Source: an uncultured bacterium | GTDB taxonomy: Bacteria > Cyanobacteriota > Vampirovibrionia > Gastranaerophilales > Gastranaerophilaceae | NCBI GenBank assembly: GCA_902763805.1 | Contig: CACWTN010000003.1 | Location: 78,243-142,242, forward strand | Length of the DNA stretch: 64,000 bases | Direction of reading: 5' to 3' | In this document: positions 1 to 10,145 of the stretch, piece after piece | Layout of the letters: each line of letters opens with the position of its first letter | Position numbering within the stretch: position 1 is the first letter of the stretch | Made by a program: the position numbers and the translations under genes | The notes under the pieces: generated by a model | The model's database searches: none | What the model saw: the letters and a program-made list of their open reading frames with translations, nothing else | What the model was told of the DNA's origin: nothing

Positions 1-40
1 GTGTACGGATTACACTAAGTTGAAGTATAGGGATTAGAAT

Positions 41-1909
41 TTGAAAATAGCCTCAATTAATAACATTCAACAGGCGAATAGTGCTGTCGGAAAAAGGGAT
101 GGAGTAAACTTTAAGGCTTCTTCTCTCGGCATGAATCTTTTGAGTGCCTCAGGTGCTTTAATGCAGGGAATAGAAAATAAAGGTTATGTCGTATCTTTCC
201 TTATTCAGGATGGCTTAGGTATGACGCTGCCGAGAACTGCGACGGGGTTCTACAGAGATAAAGAGGTCACAGGTGAATACAACCTGAAAGAAGGTTTTGA
301 AGTTCTGGGACGAGAAGGAATGACAGGTCCGTTTATGATGTCAGTTGCACCGCTTATGTTGTGGCTGACAGGTAAATTCTGCAAATCGGCAGGTTCTAAT
401 ACAAGATTGATTAAAATTATCGGTGATAATTTTAAAGCAATGCTGGAATCCACTAACTTTAACAAAGCAGTGAAAAAAGACAAAGATGCATTTAAAAAAG
501 AATTTATCAGGTATAACATAGAAAAATTCTATAGGGATACTTTACCTGAAGACAAAAATGCAGAAAAGACTATTGATTATATTGTAAAAGAATTTGAAAA
601 TTTCAATTCCAAAGATAAAAAAGTATCTGAACAAAGTTACAAAAATATCTTAAACAGAATAAATGACAATATGGTTAAGGATTCTCCAAACTTGCAAAAT
701 ATCTGCAGACTTACAGTCGAAGCCGGCGGAAAGAAACAAATATTTGCAGCAGGAGATGTTATAAAGGCAATTAATAATTTTGCAAAAGACGCAATTGAAA
801 ATAACGAAGCATTTAAGGATATAGATTCAAAAACTGCTGAAAACATAAAGAACAACTTTGCTGCAAAACGTTTAGGCTTCAATATTGCAACTGTTGCCGC
901 AACTCTGGGCGGTTTATCGATATTGCCGAAAATCTACGCATATAATAATGTTGCTCCGGGAGCGCAGCACCTTGTTCAGCAGGACGGAGCCGATACGGAT
1001 GCGGAACAAAATATATCATTCAAAGGTAAAGGTATAAACTCTGAGGGTATTTTGTCAAAAATCGGAGAATTTTTGACTAAGAAAGTTCCTGAATGGTTCC
1101 AAAAAGAGTTTGAATACAACGGTTATAACTTCACAATGAGCTTAATGGCGTGTCTGTCTCTGTTTGGACTGCTGCTGCCAAGAGGTTTGAGAGCTTATGA
1201 CAGAGCGCTTGTCGATGAAAACGGCAAAAAAGATATGACGGAGATTAATGAAATTCTGTTGAGAGATACAATATCTTCTCTGGGTGTTGTTTATACGGTT
1301 CCTATTCTTCAGAAGGGTATTGTAAGCTTCTATGAAAATAAAAAAGGATATATTTTAACCAACCGTGCATCAATGAATAAAAACGGGTTCCAGAAATTTA
1401 TTGATGCAATTAATCCGTACAGCGATTTGAAATTGCTTTCAAATACAGAATTGCAGGCATTGTACGGTAATATTGATTCAAAAGAAAAAATGGTTAATTT
1501 CGCTAAATTTATTGATAATAAAGGCGGAGATTTGAAAAAAGTGTTATCGCAATCTCAGACAGTGAAAGATGTATTTAATGAAAATACATTTACACTTGAA
1601 TCTTTGAGCGGAAAAACCGTAAAAGAAAATAACAAACGTATTATATCATTCTTTGAACAACTTAAAGACAATACTGCGACGAAAGATTTAATAATAAAAT
1701 TAATGAACGATAACGGTATCGGTAAAAAGAGTTCTATATCAAAGATGGCAAGAGGTTTGAGTTCAGTTCCCGGATTCTTGTCAACAGTTCTTATCTCTCC
1801 GATACTGCTCGGCTGGTTTATCCCGAGGCTTACGTACTCAAATACACGCAAAAAACACGCAAAAATGAATATTTCTGCAGAAAATAACAGAATACAAGCT
1901 AAGTCTTAA
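41..1909 (+). CDS. Tagged multi-pass membrane protein, function unknown
   Basis: No family is recognised. The 622-residue product begins with a TTG codon; the next in-frame Met lies inside the conserved-looking N-terminus, so TTG is kept. The N-terminus is Asn/Gln-rich and ends in NFKA at about residues 23-26, a tag shared with several other unknown proteins here. Hydrophobic stretches lie near residues 102-115, 278-300, 363-385, 404-430 and 576-598, separated by charged, Lys-rich regions, and the C-terminus is basic. The spacing of the last three hydrophobic segments resembles the product at 57387-58595, which suggests, without proof, distant paralogs. It stands alone on the plus strand. An inner-membrane or envelope location is inference. 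Confidence 0.7.
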   Translation: MKIASINNIQQANSAVGKRDGVNFKASSLGMNLLSASGALMQGIENKGYVVSFLIQDGLGMTLPRTATGFYRDKEVTGEYNLKEGFEVLGREGMTGPFMMSVAPLMLWLTGKFCKSAGSNTRLIKIIGDNFKAMLESTNFNKAVKKDKDAFKKEFIRYNIEKFYRDTLPEDKNAEKTIDYIVKEFENFNSKDKKVSEQSYKNILNRINDNMVKDSPNLQNICRLTVEAGGKKQIFAAGDVIKAINNFAKDAIENNEAFKDIDSKTAENIKNNFAAKRLGFNIATVAATLGGLSILPKIYAYNNVAPGAQHLVQQDGADTDAEQNISFKGKGINSEGILSKIGEFLTKKVPEWFQKEFEYNGYNFTMSLMACLSLFGLLLPRGLRAYDRALVDENGKKDMTEINEILLRDTISSLGVVYTVPILQKGIVSFYENKKGYILTNRASMNKNGFQKFIDAINPYSDLKLLSNTELQALYGNIDSKEKMVNFAKFIDNKGGDLKKVLSQSQTVKDVFNENTFTLESLSGKTVKENNKRIISFFEQLKDNTATKDLIIKLMNDNGIGKKSSISKMARGLSSVPGFLSTVLISPILLGWFIPRLTYSNTRKKHAKMNISAENNRIQAKS

Positions 1910-2134
1910 ACAAGAACTTTAGTTGATAAAAGTATGTTATTTTGTAAAATTTTGTAAAAATATTCAGCTTTCGGTTAAAGTTTTGCGGCTTTGTGCCGTT
2001 AATATATATATGCAAAGTTTTTCAGGAGTGAAGCGTAATAACAATGTTTTGATATAAAAACTTACAATATAGGTATACAAAATCTGGAAAGGTTTTGACA
2101 GAGATTTCCGGGACAACATTAAGTTGAACAGCAT

Positions 2135-2190
2135 GCCGGATTTATTATCCGGCAAAATAAGGGGTCCAAACACTGGACCCCTTTTGTTTT
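2135..2190 (+). terminator. Double hairpin ending in a Rho-independent terminator
   Basis: A 7-bp hairpin at 2135-2153 is followed by an 8-bp perfect stem (2161-2168 with 2174-2181, loop AACAC) and a TTTTGTTTT run. The stop codon of the upstream gene is 250 bases away. A TTGACA hexamer at 2095-2100, with only a weak -10 after it, leaves room for a short independent RNA of about 70 nt. The rest of the gap 1910-2293 holds the ctp promoter region and nothing else I can name. Confidence 0.6.
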
Positions 2191-2239
2191 GTACCGATTT
2201 GGGTTAATCTGATTTGAAAAATGTAAAATAATTGTGTAG

Positions 2240-2245
2240 TATAAT
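2240..2245 (+). promoter_or_regulatory. Likely -10 box of the ctp-recJ operon
   Basis: A consensus TATAAT lies 48 bases before the ctp ATG. A TTGAAA candidate -35 at 2214-2219 is 20 bases upstream, longer than the usual 16-18, so only the -10 is called with some confidence. Confidence 0.4.
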
Positions 2246-2293
2246 ATAAAGAGCGCTTTTTATTCTATAATAAAGAGGAGTTTAGGTATAAAT

Positions 2294-3538
2294 ATGAAGA
2301 AACGGTTTATAAAATCAAGTTTAATATTACTAACGGCATTGCTCGCAATGTCGGGAAATGCGTATTCGGCAACCCCGGATCAGCTTTATGATAATGTTTG
2401 GTCGTTAATTAATAAAAAGTATTATGACCCGACAGACAATTCTCAGGATTGGACAAGATGGAGATACAAATACGAAAATAAGCTCAAGACAAAAGAGGAT
2501 GCTTATGTTGCAATAGAAACTATGCTTGCAAGTCTGGATGACCCGTATACAAGATTTTTGGACCCAAAAGAATTTTCTGAGGAAAATCAGTCCATAAAAG
2601 GTTCTTTGAAGGGTATAGGTACTCAGATTGGAATTCGTGACGGTAAACTTGTTATAATAGCACCGTTAGAGGATTCTCCTGCTGAACGTGCAGGACTTCT
2701 TGCAGATGATGAAATACTTGAAATTAACGGTGAAAGCACAAAGGGTATAAGCATTGATGTTGCCGCAGATAAAATCAGAGGCGAAAAGGGTACTACAGTA
2801 ACTCTTTTGATAAAAAGAAAAGATGTTCCGAATAAGTCTTACAGTATAGTTCGTGATGAGATTGAGGTCAAGTCGGTTTCTACAAAGCCTCCGTTTGAAA
2901 CGCAAATACCCGAAGGAATACAGTATATAAGGTTAAGTTCTTTTATAAGTAAAAATGCGGCAGGAGAAATCGAAACCATATTAAATAATTCAGCAGATGC
3001 AAAAGGTTATATAATAGACCTTCGTTCTAATCCCGGCGGTCTTTTGACAAATGCCATATACATTTCAGACATGTTATTAAACGGCGGAGTTATTGTAAGC
3101 ACCGTTGACAGAGATAGTTATAAGACTACAACAAGAGCACGTAAACATCAGGTTACGGAAAAGCCGGTTGTTATATTAATTAACAAGGGTTCCGCATCAG
3201 CGAGTGAAATTCTGAGCGGTGCTTTGAAAGATAACCACAGAGCTGTTATTGTAGGAGAACAATCTTTCGGAAAAGGATTGGTACAGGAAATTAACCGTCT
3301 GCCTGATGAAGCAGGTGTGAATATAACCATACAGAGGTATTTAACTCCGTCAGGTACGGATATCCATAAAAAAGGTATTACACCTGATGTTGTGGTAGAA
3401 TTAAAGAAAGAAAATGCTGAAGCAAAGGATGATGTTCAGCTGAAGAAAGCAATTGAAATACTGAAAGAAGCAACATGTCAGGGAGAAAAGAGTGGATCGT
3501 TAGCGGAGGTAAATCAGAAAACTCTGCCAAATCAATAA
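2294..3538 (+). CDS. ctp: S41 family C-terminal processing peptidase (CtpA/CtpB-like)
   Basis: Secreted or membrane-anchored serine protease that trims C-termini of envelope proteins. A signal peptide covers about residues 1-26 (Lys/Arg start, hydrophobic core, ending NAYSA). A PDZ domain follows at roughly 90-170, then the S41 catalytic core. The SASASE motif contains the probable nucleophile Ser302. The general base is Lys327 in SFGKG, and the Ser-Lys spacing of 25 matches the CtpB family. Length of 414 residues is typical. A GAGG-type ribosome binding site precedes the ATG. Its 3' end overlaps recJ by 64 bases, so the two are probably co-transcribed and translationally coupled. The exact substrate cannot be read from sequence. 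Confidence 0.93.
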   Translation: MKKRFIKSSLILLTALLAMSGNAYSATPDQLYDNVWSLINKKYYDPTDNSQDWTRWRYKYENKLKTKEDAYVAIETMLASLDDPYTRFLDPKEFSEENQSIKGSLKGIGTQIGIRDGKLVIIAPLEDSPAERAGLLADDEILEINGESTKGISIDVAADKIRGEKGTTVTLLIKRKDVPNKSYSIVRDEIEVKSVSTKPPFETQIPEGIQYIRLSSFISKNAAGEIETILNNSADAKGYIIDLRSNPGGLLTNAIYISDMLLNGGVIVSTVDRDSYKTTTRARKHQVTEKPVVILINKGSASASEILSGALKDNHRAVIVGEQSFGKGLVQEINRLPDEAGVNITIQRYLTPSGTDIHKKGITPDVVVELKKENAEAKDDVQLKKAIEILKEATCQGEKSGSLAEVNQKTLPNQ

Positions 3539-5814
3539 TAGACAGATTATTAGAAGTTAGGGGCGTTAAATCAGAGGAAGCAAAAAGAGAGTTCTTGAAC
3601 CCTCTTGAGATAACTTTGATGCACCCTAACGCTTTTTGTGATATGCCAAAGGCTGTTGAGCGGGTAGTAAAGGCAATAAACGAAAAGGAAAAAATCCTTA
3701 TTTACGGTGATTTTGATGCTGACGGTGTAACTTCTACTTCGCTTCTTGTCAAAACGTTTTCGTATCTTGGCGGTGATGTTGATTATTATATTCCTGACCG
3801 TGATGCGGAAGGACACGGGCTTAACTCAAAAGCGCTGGTAAAACTTTTGAGTCAGAAAAAACCAAAACTTATTATAACCGTAGATAACGGTATAAGCAGT
3901 GTTGAAGAAGTGAAGTTTATAAACAGTTTTGGGCGTGATGTTATAATAACCGACCACCATGAAGCTCCTGATACAGTTCCGCCTGCGTACGCAATAATTA
4001 ACCCGAAGGCAATGAATGCATTGGATGAAAATTTAACTCCGCTTCAAATAGAGTATTTAACCTCTCTTGCAGGAGTCGGTGTTGCATTTAAACTGGCTCA
4101 GGGGGTTTTGGAAAAGTACGATAAGCTAAGTTACAGCTACGATATTTTACCGTTTGTTGCTGTCGGTACGATTGCGGATTTGGTTCCTTTGATAGGAGAA
4201 AACAGGTATTTTGTAACAAAGGGGCTGGAACTTATAGCTAAAGGAAAACATTACGGTTTAAAACGTTTGCTTGATAGTGCCGGAGTTAATGTTGATAACG
4301 GATTAACATCGGAACAGGTGGCGTTTACCGTTGCTCCGAGGATTAATGCATCGGGAAGAATAGAGTCGGTAGACCCTGCCGTTAAACTTTTGATTTCGGA
4401 TAACAAACAGGAAATAGAGCTTTCCATAATGCAATTGGAAAACCTTAATAAAATGCGTCAGCAAATGGTTGCGGACTTGTTTGCCGAAGCAGATGAGATG
4501 TGGAAAAACTCAAAAAGCAGAGATAATGCAATAGTTTTGGCAAATCCTAATTGGCATATAGGAGTAATCGGAATAGCGGCATCGAAGTTTGTGGAAAAAT
4601 ACTATAAGCCGACATTCATAATGACATATTCAGAGGAAACAAAAACCTACCGCTGTTCTGCAAGAGGGGTTAAGGAACTCAGTATTTACGATATTATAAC
4701 AAATATTTCGGACAAACTGGACGGATTCGGCGGACACCAGCTTGCAGGAGGATTTACTTTTTCTGCGGATAAGGCAAGCTTTGAAGATGTAAAAAAAGCT
4801 TTAAATCAAACTGTTGATGAAATGCTTAACGGCAAAAAGCTTATACCGTCACTTAATGTAGATTTAGAAATATCACCCGATGATATAAACACAGATTTAA
4901 TAGATGAGATTTCAAAACTAGAACCTTTTGGAATGTCAAATCCTTCGCCGACATTTGTTATTAACAATTTGATATTAAAAGAAAAGAAGTTAATGGGTTC
5001 GACAAAAGAACACTTAAAACTTATTACAGAATGGGAAGGCGGCAAGCTTGAATGTGTCTGGTGGTCAAGAGGTGATATCCCGCTTCTACCCGGAGACAGG
5101 GTTGATATTGCATTTGCTCCTCAACTGAATGTTTTTAACGGAGTTACAAGTGTACAGCTGATTCTGAAGGACCTGCATTCTGACGGTTTGGAACAGGAAG
5201 AAGAAGTAAAACAAAAGTTCTTTGATAACAGAAAAAAAGTTAATCCGTATTCTCAGGTAAATGATTATATAAAAAATACGGAAAAAAGCGTTGCAGTTTT
5301 TGTGGAAAACAGGAATATATCCGAAGGTTTAAGACCGTATAAAAACATATACGAATCCATAATTAACCGAATAAATGCCCGTAAATGCGATGTCCTTATG
5401 TTTTTTGACTATCCGGCAAACAATGATATTATGCAGACGGTTATGCAGACTACCGGCGCAGACTTTGTTCACTATATGCATTATGTCCCGGAAAGAAATC
5501 AGGAAGAAACAATGCTGAAAACTTTTTCAGGGATGATAAGATATACCTGCAATAATTTAAACGGAGAGTTTAATCTGACCCGTGCAGCGGCAGCACTTGG
5601 AGTTACAAATGTTGTCGTTGAAACTATGCTTGAGATGTTTGAAGATGCCGGCATGATTAAAATTGGCGAGCGTCAGGAAGATGTATTTGTAATTAAATTT
5701 ATTAATACTGTTGAGATGTCAAAAGCTGTCGGCACAATTAAATATGAAGAATTTTCGGAACTGATGAATTCCGTAAACGAATACAAAAATCATTTTATGA
5801 CAGCAGATATTTAG
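3475..5814 (+). CDS. recJ: Single-stranded-DNA-specific exonuclease RecJ
   Basis: DHH-family 5'-3' single-strand exonuclease used in recombination and base-excision repair. Motif I is DFDADG at 79-84, the DHH motif is Asp160-His161-His162, and the DHHA1 motif GGHQLAGG surrounds His421. An OB-like segment follows. At 779 residues it is longer than the roughly 580-residue E. coli enzyme; the extra C-terminal 200 residues resemble the extended RecJ found in many Gram-positives and cyanobacteria. The start inside ctp is supported because the typical RecJ N-terminal block (KEWIV, then the EEAKREFLNP region) is encoded within the 64-base overlap. It converges with the next gene, sharing 4 bases at the stop codons. 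Confidence 0.95.
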   Translation: MSGRKEWIVSGGKSENSAKSIIDRLLEVRGVKSEEAKREFLNPLEITLMHPNAFCDMPKAVERVVKAINEKEKILIYGDFDADGVTSTSLLVKTFSYLGGDVDYYIPDRDAEGHGLNSKALVKLLSQKKPKLIITVDNGISSVEEVKFINSFGRDVIITDHHEAPDTVPPAYAIINPKAMNALDENLTPLQIEYLTSLAGVGVAFKLAQGVLEKYDKLSYSYDILPFVAVGTIADLVPLIGENRYFVTKGLELIAKGKHYGLKRLLDSAGVNVDNGLTSEQVAFTVAPRINASGRIESVDPAVKLLISDNKQEIELSIMQLENLNKMRQQMVADLFAEADEMWKNSKSRDNAIVLANPNWHIGVIGIAASKFVEKYYKPTFIMTYSEETKTYRCSARGVKELSIYDIITNISDKLDGFGGHQLAGGFTFSADKASFEDVKKALNQTVDEMLNGKKLIPSLNVDLEISPDDINTDLIDEISKLEPFGMSNPSPTFVINNLILKEKKLMGSTKEHLKLITEWEGGKLECVWWSRGDIPLLPGDRVDIAFAPQLNVFNGVTSVQLILKDLHSDGLEQEEEVKQKFFDNRKKVNPYSQVNDYIKNTEKSVAVFVENRNISEGLRPYKNIYESIINRINARKCDVLMFFDYPANNDIMQTVMQTTGADFVHYMHYVPERNQEETMLKTFSGMIRYTCNNLNGEFNLTRAAAALGVTNVVVETMLEMFEDAGMIKIGERQEDVFVIKFINTVEMSKAVGTIKYEEFSELMNSVNEYKNHFMTADI

Positions 5815-6872
5815 TATTTGCCGCAGGCAACGATATTTCCGAAGCTGTCTCTGTTGTATTCCATTTGATAGATATATTTACCTTCTTCGTTGTAAACAAG
5901 AGAACGTCCAATTGTCGGGTCGTAATAACATATTCTTTTAACTTTATTGCCCTGTTTGTCATATAATTTGACAAACTGCAGCATATCGCTTGCAGGAGAA
6001 GAAACTTTTACGCGTTCTTCCAGGTGTTTCAGAACTGAAGAAATGGCATCTTTATTTATGTATAAATTTTTTGCATTTCCGAACCTGAATGCTTCAGCAT
6101 AGAGCTTGTTATTATTCTTGTCTGCAACATCAGGAAGTTCTTCACTGACAGAAAGCTGTTCACGGTATGATGTTTCGGTTGGTTTTCTTATGAATAAGTT
6201 CATTGCGGTAGTAGTGTAACCAATAGCATTACCTCTGTCGTCTGTTTCAAATTTACATATTCTTAAGGTTGGATTTGTCTTTTCATATTTCTTTTGAGAA
6301 ACATCGAGGCTGTATGCGGTTTTTTCAAGCTTATCATAATAGAATGCTTCGGAGTCAATAAAAAACAAATCATCATGTTTAATTGTTTTTTTAGTTAAAT
6401 TTGATAATTTAGAAGAAGCATAATATATCATTTCCAATGGTATATTAGGGTTCATTTCGTATGTATGAAGCTGTAGTCCTTTTTGAATGATGTCCTGACG
6501 TTTAAGGTCCTCAGTCATATCTTTGTAATTCAACAGTCCTCCAAAAGCGGTTCTGCCTTCTTTCAACAGACCTTGAACAAATATAGTCGGTATAGATTCT
6601 GAAGGCGTGTTATTAAATTTTAAAGAAAAGAAACCGCCGTTATATCCTGCTGCTGAATATATAGTTTCATCCTTTACGTTAAAGTAGGTTAATCCAAACT
6701 CACTTAATAATTCGGTAACTGCAACTGCCGATAAAATAGTACTTGCACCTTTAACAAAAGTATCATTTTTTGCTGCTTTTTTTATTGTTGGTTCAAGCAT
6801 TTTCTTTGTAATATAGTCATTACGCTTAGCTCTGAATGCAAAATTTGCCGGTTGAATTTGGTTTATTCTCAT
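5811..6872 (-). CDS. Tagged lineage-specific protein with YD-like C-terminus
   Basis: Unrecognised 353-residue protein. The first 14 residues (MRINQIQPANFAFR) carry the Asn/Gln-rich F-x-x tag seen in other unknown products of this window. Around residues 30-50 there is a moderately hydrophobic helix. The last 40 residues contain repeated Tyr/Asp/Gly strands (YYDPTIGR, then YNEEGKYIYQMEYN) resembling YD or RHS-type beta-strand repeats. The ribosome binding site is weak. It converges with recJ, sharing 4 bases. The function is unknown; a surface or envelope role is a guess from the tag and beta-repeats. Confidence 0.7.
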   Translation of the reverse strand: MRINQIQPANFAFRAKRNDYITKKMLEPTIKKAAKNDTFVKGASTILSAVAVTELLSEFGLTYFNVKDETIYSAAGYNGGFFSLKFNNTPSESIPTIFVQGLLKEGRTAFGGLLNYKDMTEDLKRQDIIQKGLQLHTYEMNPNIPLEMIYYASSKLSNLTKKTIKHDDLFFIDSEAFYYDKLEKTAYSLDVSQKKYEKTNPTLRICKFETDDRGNAIGYTTTAMNLFIRKPTETSYREQLSVSEELPDVADKNNNKLYAEAFRFGNAKNLYINKDAISSVLKHLEERVKVSSPASDMLQFVKLYDKQGNKVKRICYYDPTIGRSLVYNEEGKYIYQMEYNRDSFGNIVACGKY

Positions 6873-6973
6873 ACTACTGCCTTATATTAGTTTTTACACT
6901 TATATAAAGGCGCTTAAAAAAGTTTTTTGCTAATACAAAGAATAAAATGTTACAAAATTTTTACAAATAAAAA

Positions 6974-7726
6974 TTAATCTGTATAGACCTTGGTTATTTC
7001 AATAATTGTCCCATCATTATCAATATCTAAACGGGTTGTCTGGTTGACGTTTTTAGTTCCGTCATACATTACGACAGAGTTTCCGAGATTGTTTGTTAAA
7101 ACCATTTTGGAACGGTTATTAGAAATATATTCATATTCAACAATAGTATCGAAGCAGCCGTTATCGTTTGTCAAAACGGCAGCCATAACATTTCCGTTTT
7201 TGTCCTTATATCTGATTTCGCTTTTTCCGTTAAATTGGTTTACGCTTCCGTCTTCAGTTGCCCAGTTGTTATATCTTGCCAAGTTTTGAACTTTGGTTCC
7301 GACTTCGCTTGGAGAGAAGCATTCCTGCTTTGGAAGAATATTTCCGAGGTTTTGCAATCTGATTTTTTTATTTATAGTATCTATTTGAACAATAGCAACA
7401 ATGGCGCCGTTTTTGTTTGTATATCTTATATTTCTGACAGCCTGGTTTGGATTAATAGTTCCGCCTACAATGTTATATCCTTCAAGACCAAAAATCTTTT
7501 CATAGTTAGAAATTGTAAGCTCTGATGAAAACAGATTTTCCAATAGTTTTGCAGAGGAACGTTTTTCTTTGCATACGGACAGGAATTTAATTTCGGCATC
7601 TGACAAATTGCCTTCCGATTTAAGGCTGTTCATAAATTTTTCTACAACAAGTCTGTTACTTTCTGCGGAAAAATCAAACAGAACATTTTCTGATAAATTT
7701 TTCGAAGAGGATGCCACTTCTACCAT
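6974..7726 (-). CDS. Lineage-specific protein with YD-like strands
   Basis: Unrecognised 250-residue protein with no signal peptide and no membrane segment. From residue about 90 it shows recurrent short strands with the pattern N-G-x-[IV]-x-A-[IV] followed by Asp/Asn-rich turns, similar in style to the neighbouring 353-residue product. It also has a DIDNDGTI loop near the C-terminus that resembles an EF-hand or dockerin calcium loop. AGGAG lies 8 bases before the ATG. It is divergent from relA, with 214 bases between them. Confidence 0.65.
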   Translation of the reverse strand: MVEVASSSKNLSENVLFDFSAESNRLVVEKFMNSLKSEGNLSDAEIKFLSVCKEKRSSAKLLENLFSSELTISNYEKIFGLEGYNIVGGTINPNQAVRNIRYTNKNGAIVAIVQIDTINKKIRLQNLGNILPKQECFSPSEVGTKVQNLARYNNWATEDGSVNQFNGKSEIRYKDKNGNVMAAVLTNDNGCFDTIVEYEYISNNRSKMVLTNNLGNSVVMYDGTKNVNQTTRLDIDNDGTIIEITKVYTD

Positions 7727-7940
7727 TAAAAAACTCCTGAATATTGTTGGTATTTTATAAACTAATCAACTTGAACAATTATGTTATCGGCACATTTTTT
7801 TAAAACTTTAGGATTTTTATGGAAAAAAATGATTTTTTTTACAAATGTTTACATGAACTTTTGTATTAGTCCCCCCAAACAGTGTATTTTCGTATAATTG
7901 GCTTGATTTTTTGAGAAAAAACCACTAGAATAACTGTATT

Positions 7941-10145
7941 ATGGAACAGTATAAGATTTCATTTGATGAAATAAAAGAACTTCTGGTTGAACAAAAATAC
8001 CATGAAGAAGATATAGAAGAACTGGAGAAGGCTTTTGAGTTTGCAAAAAAACTTCATGCAGGGCAGTATCGTGTATCGGAAGAACCTTATATTATTCATC
8101 CGATGGAAGTTGTAAAAATATTAATAGGTCTGAGAGCCGACAAACATACTCTTATGGCAGGTTTTTTGCACGATATACTGGAGGATACGGATACTAAACC
8201 TGAAGATATACTTGAACTTTTTGGAGAAGATGTATTAAACCTTGTTCAGGGGGTTACAAAACTCGGTAAATTACAGTTTAAATCCACAGAAGAACGTCAG
8301 GCGGAAAACTTCCGCAGAATGTTTATTGCTATGGCTTCTGATGTGAGAATAATTTTTCTTAAACTTGCTGACAGACTGCATAATATGCGAACTCTTAATT
8401 ATATGGCACCTGCTAAGCAGCAGAGAATTGCGCAGGAAACACTTGATATTTTTGCTCCGCTTGCAAACCGCTTAGGTGTCGGTAAAATTAAAGCAGAACT
8501 GGAAGATTTGTCGCTTAAGTATCTTCATCCCGATAAATATTATGAAATCGCCCAGCTGGTATCGCAGAAAAAAGCTGAACGTGAGATTACCGTAAAATTT
8601 CTTATAGACAGTATCTCAAAAGATGTAAAAGCGAGCGGAATTAATGCCACTATAACAGGAAGGGCAAAACATTATTACAGCATTTATAAAAAAATGAACA
8701 GGCTGAATGTTGCATTTCATGATTTGTATGACATTACGGCAGTACGTGTAATTGTTAATACCGAAAAAGAATGTTATGAAGTTTTGGGTCTTATTCATTC
8801 AAGATTTAAACCTATTCCCGGACGATTTAAAGATTATATTGCAATGCCAAAGGGTAACATGTACCAGTCTTTGCACACATCTGTTATCGGTCCCCGTCAG
8901 AAACCGCTAGAAGTTCAGATTCGTACCTGGGAGATGCATGAGATTGCCGAATATGGTGTTGCTGCGCACTGGAGATACAAAGAGAAAGGTTCAGAAAAGG
9001 CAGATTCAGCAAATGATGTTAAATTCTCCTGGATGAGAAAATTGGTTGAATACAACAAGGATACAAAAGATGCTGCGGATTACGTGGATTCTGTAAAACT
9101 TGATTTGTTCTCCGACCAGGTTTTTGCTTTTACTCCGACGGGTGACGTTATAGATTTGCCGCAGGGTGCAACTCCCGTTGACTTTGCATACCGTATTCAC
9201 TCAGATGTCGGGCACAAGACTGTCGGAGCTTTGATTAACGGACGTATTGCACAGCTTGATACAAAGCTGAAGAATGGCGATATTGTTGAGATTATGACTT
9301 CAAAGGTCGCAGCTCCGCGTTTGGACTGGCTCCACTTTGTTGTTACAAAGCAGGCAGCTTCAAGAATTCGTACGTGGTATAAGAAGAACAAACGGGAAGA
9401 CCATATTAATATCGGTAAGGCAAACCTTGAACACGAACTTACAAAGGCTATTTTTGACGATTACGTAAAAGACGGCGAATTTGAAAAAGTTGCAAAACAA
9501 ATGAATTATGTGAGCGCAGACGATTTGTTTGCAGCACTGGGTTATGGCGAAACAACTTTAAACAAAATTATAAACAGACTTAAAAAGCCGCCTAAACAGG
9601 AACAGGAAAGCGTTCATCAGCACAAGCCGAGAAAAGCTTCGGAGAAAGATATTGTCGGACTGGAAGGCTTGCTTTATTCGTTTGCAAGATGCTGTTCTCC
9701 TATCCCGGGTGAACCTATTGTCGGCGTTGTTACCCGTTCAAAGGGCGTAACTGTCCACAGACTTGACTGTAAAACTCTTGAAAATATACCTGTAGAACGG
9801 CTTATGGACATTCAGTGGTCAGGAAATAATGTTAATAAGACATACAGTACGACTATCAGAATTGAAACGGGCGAACGCTTGGGTATGCTCAAAGATGTTA
9901 TCGGTGTTGTATCAGATAACAATACAAATATCAACTCAGCAAATGTTAAATCAAAGGGCAAAGTCGGTATTATAGAACTTGGTATAGAGCTTGATAATAT
10001 AGATACATTAAGACGTGTTATGACGGCACTGCAGGCTATGCCTGATGTTTTAAGCGTTAAGAGAATACAGACATCATTTAATGCTGCACCTCAGCAGTTT
10101 ACCAAAAAGAATAAACAAAAACAGCCGAAAAAGAGTACTCACTAA
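7941..10145 (+). CDS. relA/spoT: Bifunctional (p)ppGpp synthetase/hydrolase RelA/SpoT
   Basis: Stringent-response enzyme that makes and degrades (p)ppGpp. The N-terminal HD hydrolase keeps its metal ligands (His53, His77-Asp78 in HDILEDT). The synthetase domain includes RAKHYYSIYKK near 240 and RFKDYIAMPKGN near 295. A TGS domain begins around 388, a zinc-finger-like region with Cys-Cys lies around 573-590, and a C-terminal ACT domain follows from about 655. At 734 residues it is a normal long Rel protein. Both active sites look intact, as expected when only one long Rel is present. The last 4 bases overlap the convergent agmatinase gene. TATAAT at 7893-7898 is a possible -10. Confidence 0.95.
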   Translation: MEQYKISFDEIKELLVEQKYHEEDIEELEKAFEFAKKLHAGQYRVSEEPYIIHPMEVVKILIGLRADKHTLMAGFLHDILEDTDTKPEDILELFGEDVLNLVQGVTKLGKLQFKSTEERQAENFRRMFIAMASDVRIIFLKLADRLHNMRTLNYMAPAKQQRIAQETLDIFAPLANRLGVGKIKAELEDLSLKYLHPDKYYEIAQLVSQKKAEREITVKFLIDSISKDVKASGINATITGRAKHYYSIYKKMNRLNVAFHDLYDITAVRVIVNTEKECYEVLGLIHSRFKPIPGRFKDYIAMPKGNMYQSLHTSVIGPRQKPLEVQIRTWEMHEIAEYGVAAHWRYKEKGSEKADSANDVKFSWMRKLVEYNKDTKDAADYVDSVKLDLFSDQVFAFTPTGDVIDLPQGATPVDFAYRIHSDVGHKTVGALINGRIAQLDTKLKNGDIVEIMTSKVAAPRLDWLHFVVTKQAASRIRTWYKKNKREDHINIGKANLEHELTKAIFDDYVKDGEFEKVAKQMNYVSADDLFAALGYGETTLNKIINRLKKPPKQEQESVHQHKPRKASEKDIVGLEGLLYSFARCCSPIPGEPIVGVVTRSKGVTVHRLDCKTLENIPVERLMDIQWSGNNVNKTYSTTIRIETGERLGMLKDVIGVVSDNNTNINSANVKSKGKVGIIELGIELDNIDTLRRVMTALQAMPDVLSVKRIQTSFNAAPQQFTKKNKQKQPKKSTH

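Noticed and set aside
9006..9391. Antisense frames within relA and many similar shadow frames
   Set aside because: They overlap well-supported genes on the opposite strand and have no independent start signals or family resemblance.
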